NCBI RefSeq assembly: GCF_009690905.1
Contig: NZ_VOSW01000032.1
Coordinates: 27,674-91,673 of the forward strand
DNA: 64,000 nt
Direction: 5' to 3'
Source of the DNA: Paraburkholderia madseniana
GTDB taxonomy: Bacteria > Pseudomonadota > Gammaproteobacteria > Burkholderiales > Burkholderiaceae
Made by a program: the position numbers and the translations under genes. Position 1 is the first letter of the stretch. Each line of letters starts with the position of its first letter. Shown here piece by piece: positions 53,718 to 61,622 of the stretch. The notes under the pieces are model-generated. The model made no database searches. It was not told where the DNA came from and saw nothing but the letters and a program-made list of their open reading frames with translations.

Positions 53718-54851
53718 CTAGCGCGCGGTGGCAAGGCAAGGCGCGTAGAACAGGCGACCGCGTGCCACTTCCCGCAATGTCCACGACAGCACGACGCTCC
53801 AGAGTCCGCACAGCAGGATTGCGAACAGCACGGCGGCCACGGCGAACGCCTCGAACCCTGTCACCCGATACAGGCTCAGCGTCGCCGCGGTGTAGACGCC
53901 GAGCGGGAACGTGAAGCCCCACCAGCCGAGGTTGAACGGCAAGCCTTCGCGGCGGTAGCGCAACGTGAAGAGGAGCGCGACCGCAAACCACCACACACCC
54001 GCGCCCCACAGGATCAGCGAGCCGATCAGGCCGAAGTCGCGTGCCATGGCGGCAACGTTCGCGAGTGTAGTGCCGGCAAATGCGCTGGGCGCAGCCTGGC
54101 CCAGCGTAAGCAGTCCCAACGCGGCAGTGCCGATCGGGCCGAGAGTTAGCCAGCTGGATGGGCCCAGATCACGATGCGGTAGCTTGTGAATGACCAGCCG
54201 GAGGAAGACGACGGTCAGCACCGAGAAGGCGAGCGGCACCGAAATCGCCCACAGAAGATAGCCTGCGCCGACGACGAGCTGCGCGGTTCGTTCGACCAGG
54301 TGCGGGGCAAGCGCCGCGGCACTTGACGCCGCCACTTCGGGCGCCACAATCGGCAGCAGCAGCACGGCTGTAACGCGTTCGAAGGCATGGCTTTGCTCGG
54401 TGAACATCAGGTACGGCACTCCCACCGCGACAACGACTGCCAGCAGTGCGTCACAGCACCACAACGCATACGCGAGCGAGTAGGCACCTGCGCCGAAATG
54501 CGGTCCTGCGAACAGCACGACGCCGTTGATGATCGGCGCGAGACCCATTGGCAAGGTGCCCAGGAACATCGATTGAAGCGGGTGATGCAGCAGGGGTTTG
54601 ATCGTTTCTGGATAGAAGATCCAGCGCGCAGCGAACATCGCCGTGAACACCGCATAGAGCACGATGTCCACGCACCACAACGAAACAGCGAGTGCATGCT
54701 GGCCCGGAAAGCTCAGGGGCAACGCGGCGAGCACGAGCGACACGATGCCGTTACCCATTGTCATCGCGAACCAGTTCGGCGTGAACTGGCGAATCTTGTC
54801 GGAGAAGTGTTGCAAGGACGTGGCCTCGTGTGCACCAATCTGGCTGGACAT
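53718..54851 (-). CDS. TDT/SLAC1-family transporter (sulfite- or dicarboxylate-type exporter)
   Basis: 377 residues with ten hydrophobic segments. FTPNWFAMTMGNGIVSLVL in TM1 is the hallmark of the TDT family, and LGWWGFTFPLGVYTAATLSL in TM9 its second signature. The family includes TehA, malate carrier Mae1, plant SLAC1 and yeast sulfite pump Ssu1. The neighbouring sulfite dehydrogenase genes favour sulfite efflux; that is inference. ATG 54851 is chosen: GGAG sits 8 bases upstream. It is divergent from the LysR gene with a 28-bp palindrome between. Confidence 0.85.
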   Translation of the reverse strand: MSSQIGAHEATSLQHFSDKIRQFTPNWFAMTMGNGIVSLVLAALPLSFPGQHALAVSLWCVDIVLYAVFTAMFAARWIFYPETIKPLLHHPLQSMFLGTLPMGLAPIINGVVLFAGPHFGAGAYSLAYALWCCDALLAVVVAVGVPYLMFTEQSHAFERVTAVLLLPIVAPEVAASSAAALAPHLVERTAQLVVGAGYLLWAISVPLAFSVLTVVFLRLVIHKLPHRDLGPSSWLTLGPIGTAALGLLTLGQAAPSAFAGTTLANVAAMARDFGLIGSLILWGAGVWWFAVALLFTLRYRREGLPFNLGWWGFTFPLGVYTAATLSLYRVTGFEAFAVAAVLFAILLCGLWSVVLSWTLREVARGRLFYAPCLATAR

Positions 54852-54900
54852 AGTCATCTCCACAGCGAAACGGAATGAACTGATTGTGCGGATTTGCTAC

Positions 54901-54928
54901 CCATATTAAAAATACATCATTAATATGG
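54901..54928. promoter_or_regulatory. Perfect 9-bp inverted repeat, LysR operator candidate
   Basis: CCATATTAA (54901-54909) and TTAATATGG (54920-54928) pair perfectly around a 10-base AT-rich spacer. It lies in the 107-base divergent region between the TDT transporter and the LysR gene. Confidence 0.72.
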
Positions 54929-54958
54929 AATTAATGCCTATTTGATATACAGAAGACG

Positions 54959-55855
54959 ATGAACTTCACCCATCTCGCAGCGTTTTTTTCTGTTGCGGAG
55001 ACCGGCAGCGTCACCGCCGCGTCGGAGCGACTTCACGTTAGCCAGCCGGCGCTTACGCGCGAGATCCGCGAACTGGAGGAACGAGTCGGCGTGCCGTTGT
55101 TCGACCGGCTCCCGCGCGGCATGCAGCCCACTGAGGCAGGCCGTCTGCTTGCCGAATACGCCGCGCAGATTTTCTCGCTGGCGGACGCAGCCGAAACCGC
55201 GATCGGCGAGTTCGCGGGTTTGACGCGCGGGCACCTTGGGCTCGCCTCAAGCCGCACGATTGGCGTTTATCTGCTGCCTCCCGTTCTGGACGAGTTCCGG
55301 CGGTTATATCCAGGCATCACGGTCGACCTCGCGGTGTCGAACACCGAACATGTCGAGGAGACGGTGCTGGCGCATGAACGGCAGCTTGGGCTGATCGAAG
55401 GACCATACGACGCATCGGCGTTCGATGCGGCCGTCATTGGTCGTGACGAACTGATTGCGGTCGCCGGCGCCAGCCACCCGCTGACGCGCAAGCGCCGCGT
55501 CAGCGCAGCGGAGGTCGGCAATGCCGAACTCGTGATGCGCGAACCCGGGTCCGGCACACGCATGGTGATCGAGGACGCGTATGCCCGGCACGGCTATGAG
55601 CTGTCGCCGAAGCTGTCGGTGGGCAGCGCGGAGGCGATCAAACGGATGCTGCGCCTTGGCAATGCGGTCGCTTGGGTGTCGCGCCAAACGGTCGCCGACG
55701 AACTCGCCACAGGCGTGCTGGTGCAGTTGCGGGTGCACGACCTGAATATCGAGCGGGATCTGAACATGATCTGGCGTAAGGCGCGTGCGTTGAGCCCGAG
55801 CGCGCGCGCCTTTCGCACGCTCGCCGATCAGATGTTCGAACACATGATCGTCTAG
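54959..55855 (+). CDS. LysR family transcriptional regulator
   Basis: 298 residues. HTH: VTAASERLHVSQPALTREIRELEERVG; the effector domain from about 90 (GHLGLASSRTIGVYLLPPVL) resembles CysL/CbbR-like members, with NTEHVEETVLAHERQLGLIEG and MREPGSGTRMVIED. CysL-type regulators respond to sulfur compounds or carbon-fixation signals, which suits the sulfite context. It is divergent from the TDT transporter through the palindrome at 54901-54928 and convergent with the sor operon. Confidence 0.86.
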   Translation: MNFTHLAAFFSVAETGSVTAASERLHVSQPALTREIRELEERVGVPLFDRLPRGMQPTEAGRLLAEYAAQIFSLADAAETAIGEFAGLTRGHLGLASSRTIGVYLLPPVLDEFRRLYPGITVDLAVSNTEHVEETVLAHERQLGLIEGPYDASAFDAAVIGRDELIAVAGASHPLTRKRRVSAAEVGNAELVMREPGSGTRMVIEDAYARHGYELSPKLSVGSAEAIKRMLRLGNAVAWVSRQTVADELATGVLVQLRVHDLNIERDLNMIWRKARALSPSARAFRTLADQMFEHMIV

Positions 55856-55924
55856 CGGACGAGGGGGCGTCATCGTGGCGTCTCGCGTCGTCGTAACGGT
55901 CAATTGGCGCCCGTCGGCATGCTG

Positions 55925-56359
55925 CTAGCCGGATTGCGCCGGGGCCGCTTCCAGCGAACCGGGCGCCGATCCCGTTGACGTACGGGCGCGCACTCTGCGG
56001 GTAAGCCCAGCGTAGGTAAAGCTGGCTGCGAGCAAACCGAATCCCAGGCATCTGACGGGAAAACAGTCGAGCAACCAGCCGGCAATGAGGAGCGACCACG
56101 AAGCTGCCGTCCACAACCAGGCTCGACAGCGGCGCGTTCGCCGCGCCGCGAGCAGGCTGATACACACGGCGAGCGTCGAGGACAGCGCTGCAAGCGACGC
56201 CCAGATCGGATGAATGTTCGTTGCGACGAACCAGCTTGCGTTAACGAGGCCAGCGTAGGTGGTCCAGCAAAGCGCGCATTTCGGTGCGAAGATCTGCAAG
56301 CCGACGGCGGCGAGTCGTGCGGCTGTCCCGATACCAGGCCGCATGCGGATTGGCGGCAT
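55925..56359 (-). CDS. Small membrane protein with APKCALC motif
   Basis: 144 residues with about four TM helices. APKCALCWTTYAGLVN near the N-terminus carries a CxxC pair of the kind seen in MerC-like and related small membrane proteins, suggesting metal or thiol chemistry. ATG 56359 is chosen for length; an upstream ATG at 56467 (with GGGAAG) would overlap sorB by 41 bases and add 36 residues. It is the last gene of the sorAB operon strand. The function is unknown. Confidence 0.6.
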   Translation of the reverse strand: MPPIRMRPGIGTAARLAAVGLQIFAPKCALCWTTYAGLVNASWFVATNIHPIWASLAALSSTLAVCISLLAARRTRRCRAWLWTAASWSLLIAGWLLDCFPVRCLGFGLLAASFTYAGLTRRVRARTSTGSAPGSLEAAPAQSG

Positions 56360-56426
56360 GCAAGCGTCGAGTCCTTGGGCAGGAACACACTCGCAGCCGC
56401 GCGTTCCCAGGTCCGATGCTTGTGCG

Positions 56427-56861
56427 TCAGCTGGCCTGGTTGTCGACACCGGAGGGGCCCGCTTCATTCTTCTTCCCATTGATAACGCCAAGATAGTGAG
56501 CAAGCTGGTCGACCTGATCGAGAGGAATCGGTGCGCCGAAGCCGTTGCGCATCTTCATGATCTCGGTCTTCCACTCGGGAGTGGTCAGCGGTGGCTGGCG
56601 CAGCACCATTCCGGTCGAATGACACATCACGCAGTTGGCGTTCGCGATCTCTGCGCCTTCGCCGGGTGGAAAGAGTGTGTTGCCTGCCGGCAAAGAAACG
56701 TCGAGCGGGGCGAAATGCACCGGAGGCACGAGGGCGGCCTGCCGCTGCGCCTGTCCGGCGATCGATTCAGGCAGGTAGTGACTGCCGGTCAGCGCGGCAA
56801 TGGCACCGACGGCGACAGGGGCGGCCCAGACCGCCGCGATACGAAGCAGCTTCAAGTTCAT
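56427..56861 (-). CDS. sorB: Sulfite dehydrogenase cytochrome c subunit (SorB-like)
   Basis: 144 residues. An N-terminal hydrophobic segment (about 8-26) acts as signal or anchor. The haem motif CVMCHSTG lies in the second half and the axial Met is probably in IMKMRNGFG. It matches the SorB type of small c-cytochrome that takes electrons from the molybdenum subunit. GAGGCG precedes ATG 56861, 15 bases after the sorA stop. Confidence 0.85.
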   Translation of the reverse strand: MNLKLLRIAAVWAAPVAVGAIAALTGSHYLPESIAGQAQRQAALVPPVHFAPLDVSLPAGNTLFPPGEGAEIANANCVMCHSTGMVLRQPPLTTPEWKTEIMKMRNGFGAPIPLDQVDQLAHYLGVINGKKNEAGPSGVDNQAS

Positions 56862-56876
56862 GGTTTTCGCCTCGTG

Positions 56877-58118
56877 TCAGACTACGTTGATATCGACGGA
56901 TTCAATGACGTTGCGCATGAAGCCCGCGCCGTTCCAGTTCGGTGTATCCGGCTGCGCCTGTCCGGTCGAGTCGATCGCGCGGGCCATCAGTGTGCGGCTG
57001 CCCGTTTGCGGGAAACTGACCGTCGTCTGCCACTGCCGAAAACTGTAGCGGCCGCAATCGCGGCCCATCGCGGTGTCGGTCCAGTTGCGGCCGCCATCGG
57101 ACGAAAACTGCACCTTGGCGAGCGCGTTGAGACCGCCGAACGCAATGCCGCGTACGAGCATCGGCTGACCGCGTTGTACCGTGCCCGCAGAGCGCAGATT
57201 GGTGAAGAACGACCGGGGCAGCATTGTATTGATGGGCACCTGCTTGAAGTCCTTGTCGCCGGGATTCACGTTGGCAAAATGGTTATCGGGGACGAGGTAG
57301 GCCTTGGCAGTCCAGAAGTTGTCGTCGGGCTTGTCGAGCACCTCGATGTCGTGCAGCATCTTGACCCAATACGTTGCATACCAGCCGGGCACGACAAGCC
57401 GCAACGGATAGCCGTTGAGCAGCGGCAGCGGCTCTCCGTTCATCGCATAGGCGACCATCACTTCGCCGTCGAGCGCGTGGTCGATCGCGAGCGACTTCAT
57501 GAATTTCGGCGTCTGCGGAATCACGCCGGTATCGAGGCCGTTCAAGCGCACCTGCACTGCGTTTGCGCCGACACCGGCATGCGTCAGCAAATCCTTCAGC
57601 CGCACGCCCGTCCATCGAGCGTTGCCCATCGCGCCGTTCGCCCATTGACCACCTGGCACGCGCGGACTAAAAAAGCCGCGGGAATTCCCCGAGCATTGAT
57701 TGACTGCGGCAATTTCGAAGCGCGGGAATTTTTTCACAAGATCGTTCAGCGTCAGGCTGACGGTCCTGTTCACGTGACCCCGGATGTCCAGCCTGAACGC
57801 GGCCGGATCCACCGACGTTGGAATGTTCGCAAGGTGCCACCGCACATAGAAGCGGTCGTTTGGCGTAAAGACTCCCTGGTCGAACACCTCGAACGGCGTT
57901 TCGATTAACGGCGGCCGCGTTCTTTGCAGTATGACGTTGGACTTCTGCGGAAACGCGGACGTAAGCGGGCGTGCACCATTTTCGAAGGGCAGCATGATGT
58001 TATTGCCTGGTGCTGCCCTCCCCGTTATGGGATTCGTCAATGCCGCGAGCCCCAGCGCACCGAGGCCACCGAGCAGCCTGCGGCGCTGCTGGAAGATGTC
58101 GCGTTCATCGTTCTTCAT
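56877..58118 (-). CDS. sorA: Sulfite dehydrogenase molybdenum subunit (SorA-like), Tat-exported
   Basis: 413 residues. The N-terminal QRRRLLGGLGALGLAAL is a Tat-type signal. The sulfite-oxidase fold has the molybdenum-binding cysteine in AAVNQCSGNSRGF, then NARWTGVRLKDLL, and a C-terminal dimerisation Ig-like domain (VRGIAFGG, SSDGGRNWTDT). It oxidises sulfite to sulfate in the periplasm using Mo-pterin and passes electrons to SorB. ATG 58118 has AGAAGG upstream; ATG 58124 overlaps the ATPase stop and is an alternative. Other family members oxidise other sulfoxide-like substrates, so the substrate is a strong but untested inference. Confidence 0.87.
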   Translation of the reverse strand: MKNDERDIFQQRRRLLGGLGALGLAALTNPITGRAAPGNNIMLPFENGARPLTSAFPQKSNVILQRTRPPLIETPFEVFDQGVFTPNDRFYVRWHLANIPTSVDPAAFRLDIRGHVNRTVSLTLNDLVKKFPRFEIAAVNQCSGNSRGFFSPRVPGGQWANGAMGNARWTGVRLKDLLTHAGVGANAVQVRLNGLDTGVIPQTPKFMKSLAIDHALDGEVMVAYAMNGEPLPLLNGYPLRLVVPGWYATYWVKMLHDIEVLDKPDDNFWTAKAYLVPDNHFANVNPGDKDFKQVPINTMLPRSFFTNLRSAGTVQRGQPMLVRGIAFGGLNALAKVQFSSDGGRNWTDTAMGRDCGRYSFRQWQTTVSFPQTGSRTLMARAIDSTGQAQPDTPNWNGAGFMRNVIESVDINVV

Positions 58119-58120
58119 GG

Positions 58121-60421
58121 TCATCCTTCTGTCAGGTGTTGAACATCGGCGCAGGTGGCCGCTGCAGATCCGGATCCTGTGTGCTGCGGTGGTGCGGTGT
58201 CCGTGTCGAACGTGTCAGCAGTAGCGCTGTGCCGGTTAATTGCGCCGGCAGCGAGGCGGGACGAATTGAGCGTCACCGAAAGTGAGCTGGCGATCATCAA
58301 CGCGGCTGCCATTGCTGGCGACACGACTCCGGATAACGCGAGCGGCACGGCAAGCAAGTTGTAGACGGCTGCGGCAATGAGGTTCTGGCGCATCACGCGC
58401 GCCGTGCGCCGTGCGATCTCCAGCGCGGCATTGAGCTGCTCGATGCCGCCCTCGACCAGTACGATCGATGCAGCGGCCACCGACGACGCCGTCGCGTTGG
58501 CGACGGCGATGCCGAGATCTGCCGCCGCGAGCGCGGGCGCGTCGTTGAGACCGTCACCGATGAACGCGACCTTCGTTCCCGCTGCCTGCGCAGCGAAGAT
58601 GCGACGGGCCTTCTCTTCCGGCGACTGGCCCGCGTACACGGCGCCGGAGTCAATGCCGACAGCCTCGGCGACGCGCAAGCCGACGGCCGGCTCGTCGCCG
58701 GTCAGCATTGCGAGCGCCGCGCCAGTCGTCCGCAACGTGGCCAGCGCGCGGCGTGCACCGGCACGCGGCGCGTCCGCGAAATGCAGCGTGCCGCGCCACC
58801 GCCCATCGCGCGCGACATGTACCGTCGTATGCGTGGCTGCCGTGTCCGGAACCGGTACGCCGAGCCCGGCGAGAAAGGACGCACTGCCGGCGAGAATGCG
58901 AGAGGCGTCCGCGCCGATCCATTCCACCCCCGCCCCGGACGTTGCGCGGGACGTTCCCGTCGCGCCGTCGACGGTTGCACGGCATGACGGCGGTACCAAT
59001 GATTCGATGGCCTTTGCGAGCGGATGCTCGCTGCCGCGCTCGGCGATCGCCGCGTCGACGAACAGGTCGACTGTGCTCACGCTGTCGGCACATTGCGACT
59101 GGACGAGCCGGGGCGAGCCTTCGGTCAGTGTTCCGGTCTTGTCGAAGCAGAAGAGGTCGATGCGGCCGGCCTTCTCGATCGCCTCGACATCCCGGAACAG
59201 CACGCCCGCGCGCGCCGCTCGCCCCGCCCCAGCGGTAAGCGCGAGCGGAACGGCCATACCGAGCGCACAGGGGCAGGTGATGACGAGCACCGCCACGGCG
59301 CGTTCGAGCGCAGCGGCGATGGCCATACCCTCGGCTGCGTTCCACAGCAAGGCGAGCGTCGCGAGCCCGCAGATGGCCGGTACGAGGTAGCGGGTGAACC
59401 GTTCGGCGAGTGCCTGGGTCGCCGTCTTGCGCGCGAGCATCTGCCGCACGCTATGCGCGATCAGATCCACGCGACGCTTGCCCCAGGCGCGCTCGACCAG
59501 CACCACCAGTTCGCCATCTCCATTGAGCGCACCAGCTTCCACCACGTCGCCGGGTTCGACCGTGATGAACGCCGTTTCGCCCGTCAGCAGCGAGCGATCC
59601 AGCGACGACACGCCTTGCGTGATGACGCCGTCGAGCGGAACGCGCTCGCCAGGGCACACCCGAACCGCGCTGCCGCGTTCCACCCGCTTGGCAAGGACTT
59701 GCGTTTCGGCGCCGGATGCATCGATCACGTGCGCGGTTTCAGGCGGTAATTCGAGCAGGCTGCGTACGGCGTCGGCCGATTGGCTTCGCACGGTCGTTTC
59801 GAGCAGCCTGCCGGCCAACAGGAAGACCACGATCATTGCGGCGGAATCGAAATAGACGGTCGACTCGCCCCGTATCAACTGCCATACCGAAAGCAGGCAG
59901 GACCCGCCGGCCCCGGTCGCGACGAGGACGTCCATGCCCGGCGCTCGAGCGCGCAGCGTGCGCCACGCCGCGCGGAAAAACGGCAGCGCACCGTAGCCGA
60001 TCACCGGCATGGCGGCGAGCCCTGCAAACAGCGCCAGCCCAAATCGTGCGGCCGGCGAAAGACTGCCCTCGGGCGCAACGTACAGCGCCCATTGCGCCGG
60101 CATTACCCACATCGAAAAGAACACGGCAACCACGAGCCGGACCATCAGGTCATGGCGGATTCTGGCGAAATGCGCGCGCCGGTCGTGCCCTGCGCCTTCG
60201 GGGATGCACGCGTATCCGAGTTTGGCCGTGCGCTGCAGCAGGCGCTCAAGCGACGTCGCGAGCGGATCCCATTGCAGCGAGGCGGACTCAGCCGCGAAAC
60301 TGACGCTCGCGGCGAGCACGCCGGGCTGGCGCCGCAGCATGATTTCCAATGCGTTCGCGCAACTGGTGCACCACATGCCGCGCACATCCAGCAGCGCACT
60401 ATCTGGAAGGTTGGATTGCAT
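58121..60421 (-). CDS. Cu-type P1B-ATPase associated with cbb3 oxidase (CcoI/FixI-like)
   Basis: 766 residues. The N-terminal metal-binding domain has MWCTSC (a CxxC variant). TM6 has the TCPCALG transport motif; the P-domain has DKTGTLTEG, the SEHPLA HP motif in the N-domain and GDGLNDAPAL at the hinge. The architecture matches the FixI/CcoI and CopA2 pumps that supply copper to oxidase assembly. It lies between the oxidase subunits and sorA in one operon, 18 bases after the cytochrome c stop. A general copper-export role is possible. Confidence 0.87.
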   Translation of the reverse strand: MQSNLPDSALLDVRGMWCTSCANALEIMLRRQPGVLAASVSFAAESASLQWDPLATSLERLLQRTAKLGYACIPEGAGHDRRAHFARIRHDLMVRLVVAVFFSMWVMPAQWALYVAPEGSLSPAARFGLALFAGLAAMPVIGYGALPFFRAAWRTLRARAPGMDVLVATGAGGSCLLSVWQLIRGESTVYFDSAAMIVVFLLAGRLLETTVRSQSADAVRSLLELPPETAHVIDASGAETQVLAKRVERGSAVRVCPGERVPLDGVITQGVSSLDRSLLTGETAFITVEPGDVVEAGALNGDGELVVLVERAWGKRRVDLIAHSVRQMLARKTATQALAERFTRYLVPAICGLATLALLWNAAEGMAIAAALERAVAVLVITCPCALGMAVPLALTAGAGRAARAGVLFRDVEAIEKAGRIDLFCFDKTGTLTEGSPRLVQSQCADSVSTVDLFVDAAIAERGSEHPLAKAIESLVPPSCRATVDGATGTSRATSGAGVEWIGADASRILAGSASFLAGLGVPVPDTAATHTTVHVARDGRWRGTLHFADAPRAGARRALATLRTTGAALAMLTGDEPAVGLRVAEAVGIDSGAVYAGQSPEEKARRIFAAQAAGTKVAFIGDGLNDAPALAAADLGIAVANATASSVAAASIVLVEGGIEQLNAALEIARRTARVMRQNLIAAAVYNLLAVPLALSGVVSPAMAAALMIASSLSVTLNSSRLAAGAINRHSATADTFDTDTAPPQHTGSGSAAATCADVQHLTEG

Positions 60422-60439
60422 TTTGCGTTTCGTCCGGCT

Positions 60440-61027
60440 CTACGGCTGCTTCGAGAGTTCGTCGCCGCCTGCCCACGGCGTCGTCCGAGTGCCCAGAGCG
60501 GTTCGCTCGCCCTTCACAAGGTCGGCTGTCAGTGCAGCCGACTTGTTGCCGAAGCTCGCGCGAACGTGCGTGGCCACCGCCGCGATTTCCGCGTCGGAAA
60601 GGGTCGTGCCAAAGGCGGGCATCGTGCCGTTGAAGGTTGCGCCGGCAACGTCGATCTTGCCGTTGATGCCCAGTAGCAGGATGCGCGAGACGGTCTTCGC
60701 GTCGCCGTTCACCCATGCAGAGCCGGCCAGTGGTGGAAACACGCCAGGCAGGCCGGCGCCGTTTGCCTGATGGCAGGACGCACAGCGGCTCGCGAAAATC
60801 TGCGCGCCGTCGGCCGCGGCGGGTGCTGCGGCGCTCGTCACGGCGTCGCGGCTGGTGTCTTTGGCGCTGGCGGGCGCGAGGTCCGGATTGAGCAGGAAAT
60901 AGCTGACGCCCCAGACTGCTAGCGATGCGCCGACGAGCCCAAGAAGCCAGGGCACCGGATTCGCCTGTTCGATGGGTTCCGCATACTCCCGTGTCTGGAT
61001 CGTGTCGTGCTGCGTGTCGTGTTTCAT
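60440..61027 (-). CDS. Membrane-anchored cytochrome c (CcoP-like position)
   Basis: 195 residues. One TM anchor (about 27-46) precedes a single c-haem domain with FASRCASCHQANGAGLPG and axial Met in FNGTMPAFG. In the operon it takes the place of CcoP, which normally has two haems; here there is one, so it is a reduced electron-input subunit. The ATG overlaps the ccoO stop (ATGA), showing coupling. Confidence 0.85.
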   Translation of the reverse strand: MKHDTQHDTIQTREYAEPIEQANPVPWLLGLVGASLAVWGVSYFLLNPDLAPASAKDTSRDAVTSAAAPAAADGAQIFASRCASCHQANGAGLPGVFPPLAGSAWVNGDAKTVSRILLLGINGKIDVAGATFNGTMPAFGTTLSDAEIAAVATHVRASFGNKSAALTADLVKGERTALGTRTTPWAGGDELSKQP

Positions 61028-61620
61028 TTCGTCACTCCGGATTCAGTGGCGGGAACGGGATACGTATGATTGAGTGCAGTCAGGTAAGCGACGAGATCGA
61101 GCGCCTCCTGCGTGGCGACGACCTGGCCGCCGGCTGGCGTGAATTGCGGCGGCAGCGTCACGACCTTGTCGTTCGGTCCAGGATGCGCGACCACCTTGAA
61201 GAGGAACGGGTACGACGGCATCACGCTTCCAGGCGTCACACTGCGTGGCTGGTACAGGTGAGCGAGATGCCAGTCGACGCTAGGCTGCCGTGCGCCGATG
61301 TTGAACAGATCCGGGCCGGTGCGCGACACGCCCAGCAGGTGCGGGTAGTCGTACGCATAGTCGGCCGATACCGACGGGCGGCCCCAGCCGCGCAATGCGT
61401 CCGGACCCAGGGTCACCGCCCGCGGCTGCTGCGAGTGGCAATACACGCAACCCATGTTGACGTATGTGGCGCGGCCGCGCAGTTGTGCGATGGTGTACGG
61501 CTTTAGCTGTTCGGGCGGCGATTCGTCCTGCAACTCGCGATACGGCAATGCGACCAGCACGAGCGTGGCGATCGCCAGCATGATCAGCGCGCCGATGACG
61601 ATGGTGAGAACCCGGTTCAT
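61024..61620 (-). CDS. ccoO: cbb3-type cytochrome oxidase subunit II (CcoO-like)
   Basis: 198 residues. One TM helix (about 5-27) is followed by a monohaem domain with GCVYCHSQQ, which with the RxxYxxMGC approach is the CcoO signature, and axial Met in PGSVMPSYPF. It relays electrons from the soluble or anchored cytochrome to CcoN. AGGAGTC precedes ATG 61620; the ccoN stop is only 2 bases upstream. Confidence 0.88.
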   Translation of the reverse strand: MNRVLTIVIGALIMLAIATLVLVALPYRELQDESPPEQLKPYTIAQLRGRATYVNMGCVYCHSQQPRAVTLGPDALRGWGRPSVSADYAYDYPHLLGVSRTGPDLFNIGARQPSVDWHLAHLYQPRSVTPGSVMPSYPFLFKVVAHPGPNDKVVTLPPQFTPAGGQVVATQEALDLVAYLTALNHTYPVPATESGVTK

Positions 61621-61622
61621 GG

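Noticed and set aside
56259..57908. 549-codon open frame antisense to sorA/sorB
   Set aside because: The opposite strand has the Mo-binding cysteine, haem motif and operon structure; this frame has no domain or ribosome site.
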